From: Plantago major
Taxonomy: Eukaryota; Streptophyta; Magnoliopsida; Lamiales; Plantaginaceae
Length of the DNA: 64,000 nucleotides
NCBI GenBank assembly: GCA_026545765.1
Contig: CM048841.1
Span: 74,522,217-74,586,216, forward strand
Direction: 5' to 3'
In this document: one piece after another, positions 32,570 to 43,628 of the stretch
Layout of the letters: each line of letters begins with the position of its first letter
Position numbering within the stretch: position 1 is the stretch's first letter
Position numbers and translations under genes: made by a program
Notes under the pieces: model-generated
Databases searched by the model: none
What the model was told of the DNA's origin: nothing
What the model saw: the letters and a program-made list of their open reading frames with translations, nothing else

Positions 32570-33830
32570 TTTTTGTTGTTGAGACCAATGTTGACTCAAC
32601 ATCACGGTCAACATTGGAAAAATAGAAAAAGTGATGCTTTTTTCTGCTTTTTAGTTTTGTTTTGTGCTTCTTTGCTACTGTGTTTCTGTACTGGTCTCTG
32701 GATGTTCTTGTTTTTTAGCTCATAGCGGTGATGCTGAGGGTTTGAAAGGCTGTTTCAAACCAAGGTTGAAAGGTATCGGGTCTCTTGTGTGTTTGCTTTA
32801 TGTAAAACCCACTTTTGTTGATTTTGGCTTTGTTTACTCGTACCTTGACTCGCACTTGATGTTGCCTCGCTCATGTCCTTTATGCTTAATAAATCTAATG
32901 AATTCTGTTAAAAAAGGGCTCGAAGTGTTTCCGTCGAGGATCGTGTTGGGCAGGTTCAAATACTATCCAGATACCGACGTGCCAATGTGTCATATGTCGT
33001 GAGGGTTGATGGCCTGTACTGGAAACCTACACGCACAAAAGTGTTGATTCTCGTAATGCTGCTGGTTCACTTGTTGAGTACCAAATTGCCCAATATGGCC
33101 AAATGAGTGATCTTTATGCCATGAGACGTGTGTTTACCTAACTCCGCATAGGCTTCGGCTTTGGAGCGGATTCATACGTGTTCCAATTATTTGACATGGT
33201 TCACTGTCTCATGGTCACCCCCACTCAAAATTATGCTAATTGTTTACTTTACATTTTGAGGCAATGTTGGGTGTGTTTCTTTGGTATTCCTTTCTTTTTC
33301 TGTTTTGCCTTCAGCATTAGTGGTGTTAATCGAATCTGCACATTTTGAGTCTTGGTTTCCTGGCTAACTTACAATAAGAGTGGTCTGATTTCCCAATGTT
33401 GTCATTATTGTTGAGTCAACAATCTGGTCAACAGAGACTGTGTATGAAGTACTATTTTCTCTTTTGTTGTGCTCCAATTTTTGTGCTAGTTCTGTGTGTT
33501 TTTGGGTTTGAGGGGGAGTGGGTCTAGGTGTTTCCTTGGGGTTTTTGGGTTTTTGCATTCCTGTTCTAGCATTTGAAGTCATTTTCTTTAAAATCAAGAT
33601 TTTTTGTCAACCTCCCTAGGGTTTATCTGTTTATCTGATTACTTTGACTTGACGAATAACTATTTTACTTGCAACTTTAATCTATAATTAACAGTTGTGC
33701 ACAGTTTTTTCGTTGGTTTTGATATATATAACTGCAGGAATCTACCTTGAAGCAAACCCAACAACACCCATCATGACTTATCTTGTAAATTGTGTACATG
33801 ACTATCAACTCTTATCCTAACACTGCCCTC
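32570..33830 (+). other. B 3' region, left of C
   Basis: No clear sense coding sequence; a few short protein-like runs occur near 32930-33120. On the minus strand there is a TATA-like TTATATATAT (33731-33722), an ATG at 33582 and a 70-codon open stretch (TPPQTQKHTELAQKLEHNKR) ending at a GTAAGT donor-like site (33372-33367). This could be an antisense transcription unit. The palindrome GTTGACTCAAC or a one-base variant recurs here (32590, 33410). Confidence 0.4.
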
Positions 33831-33835
33831 CACTT
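33831..33835. repeat. C target-site duplication, left copy (CACTT)
   Basis: CACTT directly before the C 5' LTR, repeated at 40530-40534 directly after its 3' LTR. Confidence 0.93.
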
Positions 33836-34816
33836 TGTTAGAATTTTAGTCACCAAAGAGGCTAGCCCATGACTTTGCACCTCAACCAAAGGGGCCCCAC
33901 ACGTTGGAAATGAAGTTTCCTTAAACATGTATAATCTACTATAGTAGTAGATGACACTTGAGAAAGAATTACTAAAATTCATTGAAAGGTGAAAGAGTTA
34001 TTGAAGCTCAAAGTGTGTTGGTTGATGCATTGAATATGGAATGCCAATAGTTGGAATGGGAGAAGTCCCACATAGCTAAAATTGAGGAAGAAGGAATTAC
34101 TTATTAGTCCAAGACTTGGGTTAAGTGATTGGGCCCTTAGGGCATCCATGCTTTTGGAAGGGGGGAGGAGCTAGATGCTCCTACACACGCACCCGCCTGG
34201 CTCCGCCAGGAGCTGGGCACGGGTCTCGGGTTATGGGCTCAAGGGTCCGGGATACGTGGGTTCGCGGGTCGCGGGCTAGAGTTGATTATAATCTTTTTGG
34301 GCCAGAAACCAACTATGCTTAGTTGAGTCCAACAGGATTAGTCTGAAACGAAAAGCCCAAACAGTGCAACTGTTCGGATTGGACATAAGCGAATCAGTAC
34401 GAACTGTTCGCATGGGACATATCTGTTCGGAACTATTGTACTCAGAAGTTGCAACTCATCTACTGTACCAGTTCACGAACCATTGTGCCTGTCAGACTCA
34501 ACTCTTCGAAACTATAAATAGCCCCCCCAGGTTCGAATTTAACACAACAATCCATCCTTCTTCCTTCTCTTAAACTCTTTAAAGCCAGAAAAATCCTTTA
34601 TTGTATTAGTTCGCCGAGTCAAAGTTCGAGTGCTAGAACTCTGATTCAAATACTGCTGTTCTATCTTGGGAGACTATTTTCTAAGTCAACCGTAAGCACC
34701 AATGCGGGGCAAATACAGTCTTAAGGAAATAGGAAAAGCCTTTGCTCAGCAGTCTAATCCTTTCCTTACTATACACTATTTCTGTTCCCATCCTCATACA
34801 CTACCACCAAACAACA
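33836..34816 (+). repeat. C 5' LTR
   Basis: 981 bp from TGTTAGAATTTT to AAACAACA. TATAAATA lies at 34513-34520. Most of it matches the 3' LTR closely, except a GC-rich ~90-bp patch (about 34190-34280) where differences cluster. Confidence 0.93.
34513..34520 (+). promoter_or_regulatory. TATA box of the C LTR
   Basis: TATAAATA followed by a C7 run. The same site is in the 3' LTR at 40226-40233. Transcription would be expected to start about 30 bases downstream, near 34545. Confidence 0.7.
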
Positions 34817-34831
34817 CTTAAGACTGTATTT
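34711..34831 (+). other. candidate self-priming stem of C (LTR/post-LTR complementarity)
   Basis: AAATACAGTCTTAAG at 34711-34725, inside the LTR downstream of the TATA box, is the exact reverse complement of CTTAAGACTGTATTT at 34817-34831, which begins at the first base after the LTR, where the primer site should be. In the RNA these 15 nt would pair across a 91-nt loop, and the 3' end of the left arm would face the LTR edge, ready for minus-strand synthesis. The left arm is preserved in the 3' LTR at 40424-40438. The role is inferred. Confidence 0.6.
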
Positions 34832-34845
34832 TCTATGTACGAAGA

Positions 34846-35860
34846 TGTCTGCTACTGGAAACGATATCCCCGTTCTTCCTGCTCCTGCTGTTCCCATTGC
34901 CGCTCCCAACCATGGCGAAAAGCTGGAGAAGTTCCAGTGTTCGAACTTCAAGTAGTGGAAACAGAAGATGCTTTTCAACCTGACGACCATTGGGCTGAAC
35001 AACTATCTCGGTCAAACACCGCTCTGCTCGCAGAAGACATCGATCCCAATTCCTTGTCTCCAGAAGTTGTTCAGGCCACTCAGGAGGACAACGAAAACAG
35101 GCAGATTGCCTAGATGCCTGGCTCCACAACAACTTCCTATGTAAGAACGACATACTGAATTGTCTTACTGATCCTTTGTACACTGCCTTCTGCATTGTCA
35201 GTACCGCAAGGGAATGTGGGAGAAACTGGACAGAAAATATAGCGCTCAGGACGCTGGTACTAAGAAGTTCGTTGTGGGGAAATTTCTGAACTTCAAGATG
35301 ACTGACTCGAAGTCTATGATGAGTCTAGTCTTGGAGTTTCAGTCGATTCTCCATGAACTGGGACAGGAAGGCATGAAGCCTAATGAGCCATTCCTGGTCG
35401 CTTCACTGATTGAGAAACTACCACCATCATGTAACGAATTCATGAGTTACCTCAAGTTAAAGACCAAGGAGATGGGGCTTGAAGGGCTGATCATCAAGCT
35501 TCAGATTCAGGAAGACAATCGGAGGGCTATAGGCAAAGGAAAGCAGCCCATTGAAGCCAAGGCTCACCTGGTTGATTCCAAAGGAAAGTCCAAGGGAAAT
35601 TCCAGCAAGAAACGCAAGACGCGTGATGGGGACGTGAAGTCTCAAGGGAAGCAAGGAAACCAGGGGAAGCCTAGAAGGATCAAGGGAAATTGCTTCAACT
35701 GCGGAAAGCCTGGGCATATGAAGGCAGATTGCAACTCCCTCAAGAAGGACAAGGCCAATGTTGCTGAGGCAAAAGATGATCCTATGGTGGAGGATTTGGT
35801 CAATTCCTTTACTGTTGTGGTTCTGGAGGCAAACCTGGTTGAGAATCCAGAACAGTGGTG
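34846..35860 (+). pseudogene. C gag
   Basis: Starts MSATGNDIPVLPAPAVPIAA at 34846. A TAG follows CSNFK (near 34954) before the typical WKQKMLF block of this copia gag type. A second open stretch from 35214 carries MWEKLDRKYSAQDAGTKKFV, FNCGKPGHMKADC (zinc knuckle, C-X2-C-X4-H-X4-C, near 35694) and a Lys-rich linker. The segment between 35110 and 35214 holds a frame change. Confidence 0.88.
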
Positions 35861-37270
35861 GATTGATACGGGTGCAACTCGCCACATATGTTCAGACATG
35901 GGTGCCTTCTCTACCTACTCTCCGGTGAAAGACAAGAAGCTGTTCATGGGAAATGATGCTACTTCGGAGGTGAAAGGAGTTTGAAAAGTGGTTCTGAAGA
36001 TGACTTATGGGAAGGAGCTCATACTGAATGAAGTGATGCACGTTCTAGATATCCGCAAGAATCTGGTGTCCGAGCCGCTGCTGGTCAAGGCGGGTTTCAA
36101 GATTACTTTCGAGTCTAGTCAGTTTGTACTACTTAAGTCTGGTAAGTTTGTAGGAAAGGGATACATGTGTGATGAGCTCTTTAAGATGTCTATAATGTAT
36201 GTTGTACGCTCCTTTGAGAGCAATGTCAATGAAATAAATGATTCTACCTACTTGTCTAAGTTCTGTCTAAGTTCTCTAATTTATGGCACCATAGATTAGG
36301 ACATACAAACTACAGTGCTATTCGAAAGTTAATAAAAATGAAACATTTTCCGTCCTTCGAAATCAATCCTCAAAGTAAATGTGAGGTTTTTGTGGAGGCA
36401 AAATTAACAAGGGCACCATTTCATTCAGTAAACAGAACCACGACTCCTCTAGAATTAATTCACAGTGACTTGTGTGATTTAAAATTTGTGCAAACTAGAG
36501 GAGGGAAAAAGTACTTTGTTACTTTTATTGATGATTGCACTAGATATTGTTATGTTTATTTTCTAAGGAGTAAGGACAAAACCTTAGAAGCAGTTAAACA
36601 CTACAAAACTGAAGTTGAGAATCAACGTAGTACTCGAATTAAAGTAATTCGAAGTGACAGAGGTGGAGAATATGGAGCACCATTTGAATAATATTGTTCC
36701 AAGTTTGGCATAATTCATCAAACTACTGCTCCCTATTCGCCTCAGTCAAATGGTGTTGTTGAACGCAAAAATCGTACTCTCAAGGAGATGATGAACGCAC
36801 TATTACTAGATTCTGGATTACCCCAGAATTTGTGGGGGGAGGCTATTCTCACGGCTACTACTATTCTTAACAGAATACCCCAAAAAAATAGTGATGTTAC
36901 TCCATATGAACTATGGAAAGGTCACAAGCCTTCTTACAAACACTTGAAAGTGTGGGGCTGCTTGGCTAAGGTGGTAATACCCAAACCAAAGCAAGTAAAT
37001 ATTGGACCAAAGACTGTAGATTGCATATTTATAGGATATGCAAACAACAGTAGTGCTTATCGCTTCTTAGTGCATTAGTCGCTGTTACCTGACATCCATG
37101 AAGTTTTTCCCATGAAGGAAAAGATGGAAATAGTCTCTCGTAAACGAGACTATGAAACGGCAATAGGGTCAAATGTGGGGGTCCCTGATCCAAGTGGCCC
37201 TAATGTAGATTTCGGAGGTGTACCTCAGAAAATGTTGCAGAACCTATAGGTTCACCTCCTCTAGAGAATT
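35861..37270 (+). pseudogene. C protease and integrase
   Basis: The protease shows WWIDTGATRHICSDMG with the DTG active site. A TGA at 35982-35984 follows NDATSEVKGV. After the pre-integrase region (stops near 36298) the integrase core reads LELIHSDLCD with the first Asp, TFIDDCTRYCYVYFL, VIRSDRGGEY with the second Asp, a stop after GAPFE (36689-36691), and SPQSNGVVERKNRTLKEMM with Glu. The C-terminal part (VDCIFIGYANNSSAYRFLV) ends at TAG 37076-37078, followed by a degenerate acidic linker to about 37270. Confidence 0.9.
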
Positions 37271-38935
37271 CTGCAGAACCTGAAAGTTCACATCAAGAGA
37301 ACGTTGAGATTCCTGATGTCGAACCAAGGAGGAGTAAGAGGGCTAGGACTCAGAAAGATTTTGGTCCTGATTTTCTCACTTTCCTTGTAGAAAACGAGCC
37401 TAGGACTATCCAAGAGGCGATGTCCACTCCTAAAGCCCCCTTTTGGAAAGAGGCCAATGAAAGTGAAATGGAATCCATCCTCAAAATCATACTTGGGAAG
37501 TGGTTGACCTTCCTCCGGGAAATAAGCCATTGGGTTGCAAGTGGATACTCAAACGCAAGTATAGAGCAGATGGAACCATTGATAAGTACAAGGCTCGTCT
37601 AGTAGTCAAAGGCTATAGACAAAAAGAGGGTCTTGACTACTTTGACACATACTCGCCTGTGTCTAGAATAACTTCCATTAGAGTATTCATAGCCATAGCT
37701 GCACTGCGTGGTCTTGAGATACATCAAATGGATGTTAAAACTGCTTTCCTAAATGGAGAACTGGACGAGGAAATTTATATGGAACAATCTGAAGGGTATG
37801 TTGTTCTAGGACAAGAGAAGAAGGTATGTCGTCTTGTCAAGTCATTGTACGGACTCAAGCAAGCTCCTAAACAATGGCACTAAAAGTTTGATAACACGTT
37901 GCGATCAAAGGGCTTTTCTATAAATGAGTATGATAAGTGTATCTATGTGAATGGGAATGCTGAATCCTTTGTCATGATATGCTTATATGTAGACGACAAG
38001 CTCATTACTGGAAGTAGCCTGGATTTGATTTTAAAAACAAAGCAAATGTTGAAACAACTTTTCGACATGAAAGACTTGGGTGTAGCATATTTAATCTTAG
38101 GGATAAAGATCTCTAAAACACCCGAGGGTTTGGTTCTATCACAATCTCATTATGTTGAAGACGTTTTAAAGAGATATGAGGTCTTTGACCGTCAATGTGT
38201 AAGGACACCAATGAACGAATCTTTGTGTTTGGACAAACACTCAGGTGATCCAGTAAACTAAACGCAATATGCTCGGATAATTGGCAGTTTGATGTACGTG
38301 ATGAACTGCACTCGTCCTGATATTGCTTTTGCAGTCAACAAGTTGGCTAGGTTTACGCGTAATCCAGGAAGTGCTCACTGGAAAGCTCTACTTCATCTAT
38401 TGGGATACTTAAAGACCACAATAGATTATGGATTACACTATGGAAGATATCCGGCAGTATTAGAAGGATACAGTGATGCAAACTGCATATCTGATAGTAC
38501 AAACACCAAGTCCACTAGTGGTTACGTGTTTACCATTGGTGGCGGTGCTGTTTCCTGGAATTCCTCTAAACAAACGTGCATCGCCCGATCCACGATGGAA
38601 TCGGAATTCATAGCTTTGGACAAGGCTCGAGAAGAAGTAGAATGGCTTCGAGAATTTTTAGAGGACATCCCTTGTTGGTAAAGGCTGTGCCTTCTGTAAC
38701 AATTCATTGTGATAGTGTGTCGGCATTAGGAAGGGCAAGAAACAATATGTATAATGGAAAGTCTAGACACATACGTCGAAGACATAAAACCATTAGGCAG
38801 TTGGTCTCTACCGGGGTTATCACTGTTGATTACGTGAAATCAAAGGATAACATTGCGGATCCGCTAACCAAAGCTCTACCGAGGGATCAAGGACACTGCA
38901 TGTCTAGGGGAATGGGCTTAAGACCCACTCAATAA
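37271..38935 (+). pseudogene. C reverse transcriptase and RNase H
   Basis: The linker with RRSKRARTQKDFG leads into TIQEAMSTPKAPFWKEANES. A frameshift near 37490 precedes GCKWILKRKYRADGTIDKYK, IHQMDVKTAFLNGELDEEIY and SLYGLKQAPKQWH, which runs into a TAA (37881-37883). The next part contains the catalytic YVDD at 37986-37997. RNase H has [17 protein letters not shown] and [14 protein letters not shown], a stop at 38679-38681, then IHCDSVSAL and KSRHIRRRHKTIRQLV to 38935. All domains are present, and about five breaks prevent a single product. Confidence 0.92.
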
Positions 38936-39547
38936 GGGAATTTATGGTGGCAACCCAACCATACTGACTGGAGATCCCAAGAATTTGGTTCAATGAGACA
39001 ACTAAACTGTAAAGGACCAGTACGTGCCTCGTGAAGTTTGTACTTAGAGGTGAAAGCACTTAGGAGTTATACTCCATTTGCGTCATTCCCGTGAAAGACA
39101 CATTAAGTGCTCCTGCAGACCGGCGGAGGATGAGTCACTAAACTCTTAATGATCTCTGAAGTAGATTCTTAATCTCTTTAGCTTACGAGCAGAGCATTGG
39201 CAGGAATGCTCTTAGAACGAGATACCTATTTGGGTGTGAATTATGGGAGGCCGCTTCAAACGAGAACACCAATGAATCCGAGCAGTCCAAGGCCTTTAAC
39301 GGACTGAGAAAAGGAACGAGGCAATAAGCTAAATTATTGTGTTGATATCATTGTCTTGGTTTACACAAAACGCCGCCTGGTTCAAGGCATCACGTCCACC
39401 AGGTGGCAAGTAAATCCGATGGTATTCTACTAGGGACGATTCAATGTCACTGACAATCGATCCCGATGCAATATGATTTTCCACAGGAAATTCTAGGCTA
39501 GAGCACCCCATTAAGCTGTGAGCATCAATTCTCTTTCATGTGGGGAT
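38936..39547 (+). other. C 3' untranslated region
   Basis: 612 bases with no credible ORF. A short purine run (TGTGGGGAT) precedes the 3' LTR and is probably the polypurine tract. Confidence 0.7.
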
Positions 39548-40529
39548 TGTTAGAATTTTAGTCACCAAAGAGGCTAGTCCATGACTTTGCACCTCAACCA
39601 AAGGGGCCCCACACGTTGGAAATGAAGTTTCCTTAAACGTGTATAATCTACTATAGTAGTAGATGACACTTGAGAAAGAATTACTAAAATTCATTGAAAG
39701 GTGAAAGAATTATTGAAGCTCAAAGTGTGTTGGTTGATGCATTGAATATGGAATGCCAATAGTTGGAATGGGAGAAGTCCCACATGGCTAAAATTGAGGA
39801 AGAAGGAACTACTTATTAGTCCAAGACTTGGGTTAAGTGATTGGGCCCTTAGGGCACCCATGCTTTTGGAAGGGGGGAGGAGCTAGATGCTCCTACACAC
39901 GCACCCGCCTGGCTCCGCCCGGAGCCGGGCCCGGGTCTCGGGTCGTGGGCTCGTTGCGTCCGGTGTCCGTGGGTTCGCGGATTGCGGGCTAGAGTTGATT
40001 ATAATCTTTTTGGGCCAGAAACCAACTATGCTTACTTGAGTCCAATAGGATTAGTCTGAAACGAAAAGCCCAAACAGTGCAACTGTTCGGATTGGACATA
40101 AGCGAATCAGTACGAACTGTTCGCATGGGACATATCTGTTCGGAACTATTGTACTCAGAAGTTGCAACTCATCTACTGTACCAGTTCACGAACCATTGTG
40201 CCTGTCAGACTCAACTCTTCGAAACTATAAATAGCCCCCCCAGGTTCGAATTTAACACAACAATCCATCCTTCTTCCTTCTCTTAAACTCTTTAAAGCCA
40301 GAAAAATCCTTTATTGTATTAGTTCGCCGAGTCAATGTTCGAGTGCTAGAACTCTGATTCAAATATTGTTGTTCTATCTTGGGAGACTATTTGCTAAGTC
40401 AACCGTAAGCACTAGTGCGGGGCAAATACAGTCTTAAGGAAATAGGCCCAGCCTTTGCTCAGCAGTCTAATCATTTCCTTACTATACACTGTTTATGTTC
40501 CCATCCTCATACACTACCACCAAACAACA
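39548..40529 (+). repeat. C 3' LTR
   Basis: 982 bp, mate of 33836-34816, with the same TATA box and the 15-nt left arm of the candidate priming stem at 40424-40438. It is followed by target duplication CACTT (40530-40534). Confidence 0.93.
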
Positions 40530-40885
40530 CACTTGATCCAACCTCTATTCCTGATTACTGCCCTCCAGCTGATCCGACCTCTATTCCTGCTTCTGGAACC
40601 ACCTTTGCCAGTGTTGACAACAGTGTTGAGTCAACATCGTTTCTCCGCATTAGTACTTTCTCTGCAGGTCCTTAAAAGATTACGAAGATGATGAAGTTTT
40701 CTTAGAACTCTAGTTTCTTTCCTTCCTCACAAAAAGGGGGAGAATGTTTGGTTCAATTGAACTCTTGGTATTTTGTATTAAGGGGGAGTTCTTGGAGCAA
40801 TGGGGAGTTGCTTGATATTGTATTGTTTTTCCTACTAACAACTTGTTTTGGTTTTGTGAAGAAAGGCAAGAATTAAGGGGGAGAT
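40530..40885 (+). other. B 3' region, right of C, with three polypurine-like runs
   Basis: Continues B after the C insertion. It opens with a short Pro/Thr/Ser-rich reading (DPTSIPDYCPPADPTSIPAS) ending in TAA near 40676. Three runs with AGGGGGAG follow at about 40731-40742, 40779-40788 and 40874-40884. The last abuts the 3' LTR and is the polypurine tract proper. Confidence 0.7.
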
Positions 40886-41830
40886 TGAAAGTGCAATTTA
40901 TTGCACTTAGTTTATTAATTCTGCCTTTCTTCGTTTATTAACCGGTTCGACAATTGTAGTTGTTTTTCTATGGATATTTCGTAGGAAATAACAAGTTTGA
41001 CTTCAACATTGCTTAATGGATCAAGATTGTTTAGCTTGGGCCTCAAGGAAGAAACCCAACGCAATCTGGAAGAGCTGGAAAGAATCCAAACGTAGTTTGG
41101 AAGATCTGGGCGCATGAAACATAATAAAGGAAGGAAGCCGAATTGCAATCTAGGAAAGATTTTGGCAAGTTATGGGCACATTGGAATCAAGAAGGAAATA
41201 AAGATCTCGGAGAGATAAAAATAAGGAAGATTTCCTTTTGACAGAAAACTAAAAAGAAGAAACAGGATCAACGTTCTACTTCTGTTATAGAACTCAAGAA
41301 GGGAAAAAAAAAAAAAGTGGCGTTCTTCTTCCTTGTGCTGTTCGAACTTGGCTGCCCAGCTCTCTTCGACTTGGCTGGAACTATATATATAAGAAGAATG
41401 CTTACAAGAAAATGAGTCTCTATAGTATCAATTCACAACATATTGAGAGATAGTTTTTCTTGTGCTTACTAGACATTGTTGTCGAATTCATTTGTGAGTA
41501 GTCTCTAAGGATTGAGATTTACTTTAGTGTATTCGAACTAGAATAGGTTTTTTATTATCTGTTCTAGATCTAGTCTTTGCAGTTTAATTATTCGTTTGTG
41601 ATTGATTAAACCTAGTTTTTTGTAATTCTACTTTTCTTGATAGTGGAAATTTAGCCTAAGGCACGGTCAGTATATATTTTATATATACTGGATAAAATTT
41701 ATATGTGTTCAGTATTTTTATCAGCTACAAACTGCTCTGATCTATTATGTCTTTACTGTTGACTCAACACCATAGTCAACATCGTCTGAAACATGTCCAG
41801 AGTACCAATCCTGGTCCAATAGTTCTAACA
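40886..41830 (+). repeat. B 3' LTR
   Basis: 945 bp from TGAAAGTGCAAT to AGTTCTAACA. TATATATATAA lies at 41382-41392. It is the only complete B LTR in the window and shows where S landed in the 5' copy (equivalent to 41416). Confidence 0.9.
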
Positions 41831-43628
41831 CGGATCACTCTCGCCTCGAAACTCGCAAAATCGAGCAACGGCACGGAGAAGCTCAGACTTGGAAAGTCTG
41901 GACCACGCGCAACAGAAGGTGCTCAGATCAGAATCTATGAATAAAATTGTCATGTTGATAGAGAAGTTATCTGGGGATAAATCTTTGCTTCAAGTACAAA
42001 AGTTTCTTTTTGAATTCCTTACAACAATTGTAAGTGATTACGGATCTCCCAAGAACAACACAACGGAACCCAACAAAGCTCGGAATAGAGCAGAAGAAGA
42101 GACTGGAAATCCGGACCGAACATACAACAAACTCAAAAACTGGGAACAACAAACTCTGACATCACTCCTTTGGAGCAGTAGCGTAGCAAAAATTGCAATC
42201 GGACAAGAACAGAGATCCGGAGCAGTGACTGTCGAGTAGAGGGTTCCGTACGGAACAAGAAAGCTTGGCACTCGGAACTTGCCTCGGATGGAATTGCGAC
42301 CTCTAGACAGAAACGTCGTAGTCAGAATAGTACACTCCGAACTCGAAACAATGAAACAAAAACCCGAACAAATCTCACAACTGGAACACACCTCGAATTC
42401 GGAACTCCGAGTAGCAACTTCGGACTGCAACCCGCCTTGGAACGGTACTGAGCTTCGGACTGGAGCAAAAAATAGTGCGAGAGAAACAGATTGGCAAACA
42501 GAGATGAGCTTTCTTGTAGGGGGATTTGCAAGCTCTGAAGAAATAGCTTCTGACAATGTTCCTCCGGAGTTTTTGGACACTCTTTGTCGCCCAAGATTCT
42601 CAATTCTTCCTCGGAGAATTCCAATACTTCTTCCTTCTTAAGCCTTCCAAAGATTCGGACTAAGCAGGCTCGGACAGATAGGAGCAGATGGATTCGGATA
42701 GCCTTGAACAAAACACTGAGCTTCAGACAATATCGCAATCCATTCGGACTCACTGGAGCTCAACGAATTCGAACAATAGTAGAATGTATCGGACTGAACA
42801 AAAGTGAAGCGCCTCGTACTATAGCGCAAAATAGAGAGGACCCAATCTGGATCGGACTACACAAGTAGCAGGTCTGGAACCGTTACTCAGTCCGGATCGG
42901 GGCTTGAGTGACGGAACTGCAGCAAGTCCGACCAAGATTATTGTAGCAAGAGAGCACGATTTCGGAACGGAAAAACACGCCTTGTTTCGGAATAGACGAA
43001 CGCAAACAAGATTCAGACTAACAGATAGCACAAGCACAAGCTTATTCTGCAACTTAACCAGATCACCCCTCTTCTTGCTCAACTCCAGAACTCTCCTCGC
43101 AGAAACCACCAAATCACTCTCCAAAAGCCTAATCTTTAATTCGTGGCTACAACACTTTTCCACCCCGGAATCTGACACTTATTTCCCCCGATTACTCAGA
43201 TCTCGGATTCGGATGCGAAACCCGGATCCGAATTAGCTTGAACAAGAAATTGGCAGAGCAGATTTCGAAGCACTTTAGACTTAGCAATCTGCAATGAGAC
43301 AGAACAGATCTCGAATAGATCTCAGACAGAACTGCTAGCTCCGGATTGACTTGTGGTACTGGAACAGAATCACTCGCCTCGAGATCCGGACCGGCACAAA
43401 AGTAGTGGAACAGAGGCCGGAACAGCAAGAGGAGCGTCTCGGACTACTGTTGTTCATACAAGGAAAGCACCTAAAGGAGAAAAGTGGACGTGGTTGTGTG
43501 GTGTTGTGATGGAAAATAGGTGATTTGGGTGGTATTTTTTACTATTTATAGTGAAAAGAGGGAAGAGCAGTCTGAGACAAGTTGGAACAACGAAACCAAA
43601 GTGAAAGTGCGATTCGGATCGTATTAGA
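41831..43628. other. anonymous DNA between elements B and G2
   Basis: Not an LTR and not a recognised ORF. On the minus strand CTATAAATAG (about 43555-43546) is followed by a C/A-rich leader-like sequence. Further on is a 119-codon reading starting at a GTG (43178) with a helical, gene-like text (ELKIRLLESDLVVSARRVLE), then other open stretches to 42038 (for example LKKEEVLEFSEEELRILGDK). On the plus strand, a stretch near 41890-42030 (SGDKSLLQVQKFLFEFLTTI) ends at a GTAAGT donor-like site. Both could be remnants of host exons. I do not recognise a family. CGGA/TCCG words are frequent, as in the gypsy elements. Confidence 0.35.

Larger units (their letters stand above)
33836..40529 (+). mobile_element. 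copia element C, complete, nested in B
   Basis: A 6.7-kb element with LTRs 33836-34816 and 39548-40529, TG...CA ends and a perfect CACTT duplication. The internal order is gag, protease, integrase, reverse transcriptase, RNase H with all catalytic regions present, but several stop codons. The start of gag is only 29 bases after the LTR, and no tRNA-type primer site is seen there. Confidence 0.93.
28491..41830 (+). mobile_element. copia element B, internally deleted, split by S and C
   Basis: Bounded on the right by a complete LTR (40886-41830) and on the left by the last ~440 bp of its 5' LTR (28491-28930). The rest of that LTR lies beyond S, left of the window. The gag type and the long region between RNase H and the 3' LTR suggest a Sirevirus-like copia. 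Large parts of integrase and reverse transcriptase are gone. Element C (33836-40529) is inserted in its 3' region. Confidence 0.88.

Noticed and set aside
42038..42580. 180-codon minus-strand ORF in the anonymous island as a gene
   Set aside because: Ser- and hydrophobic-rich text with no motif, overlapping other open frames; kept only as part of the anonymous region.
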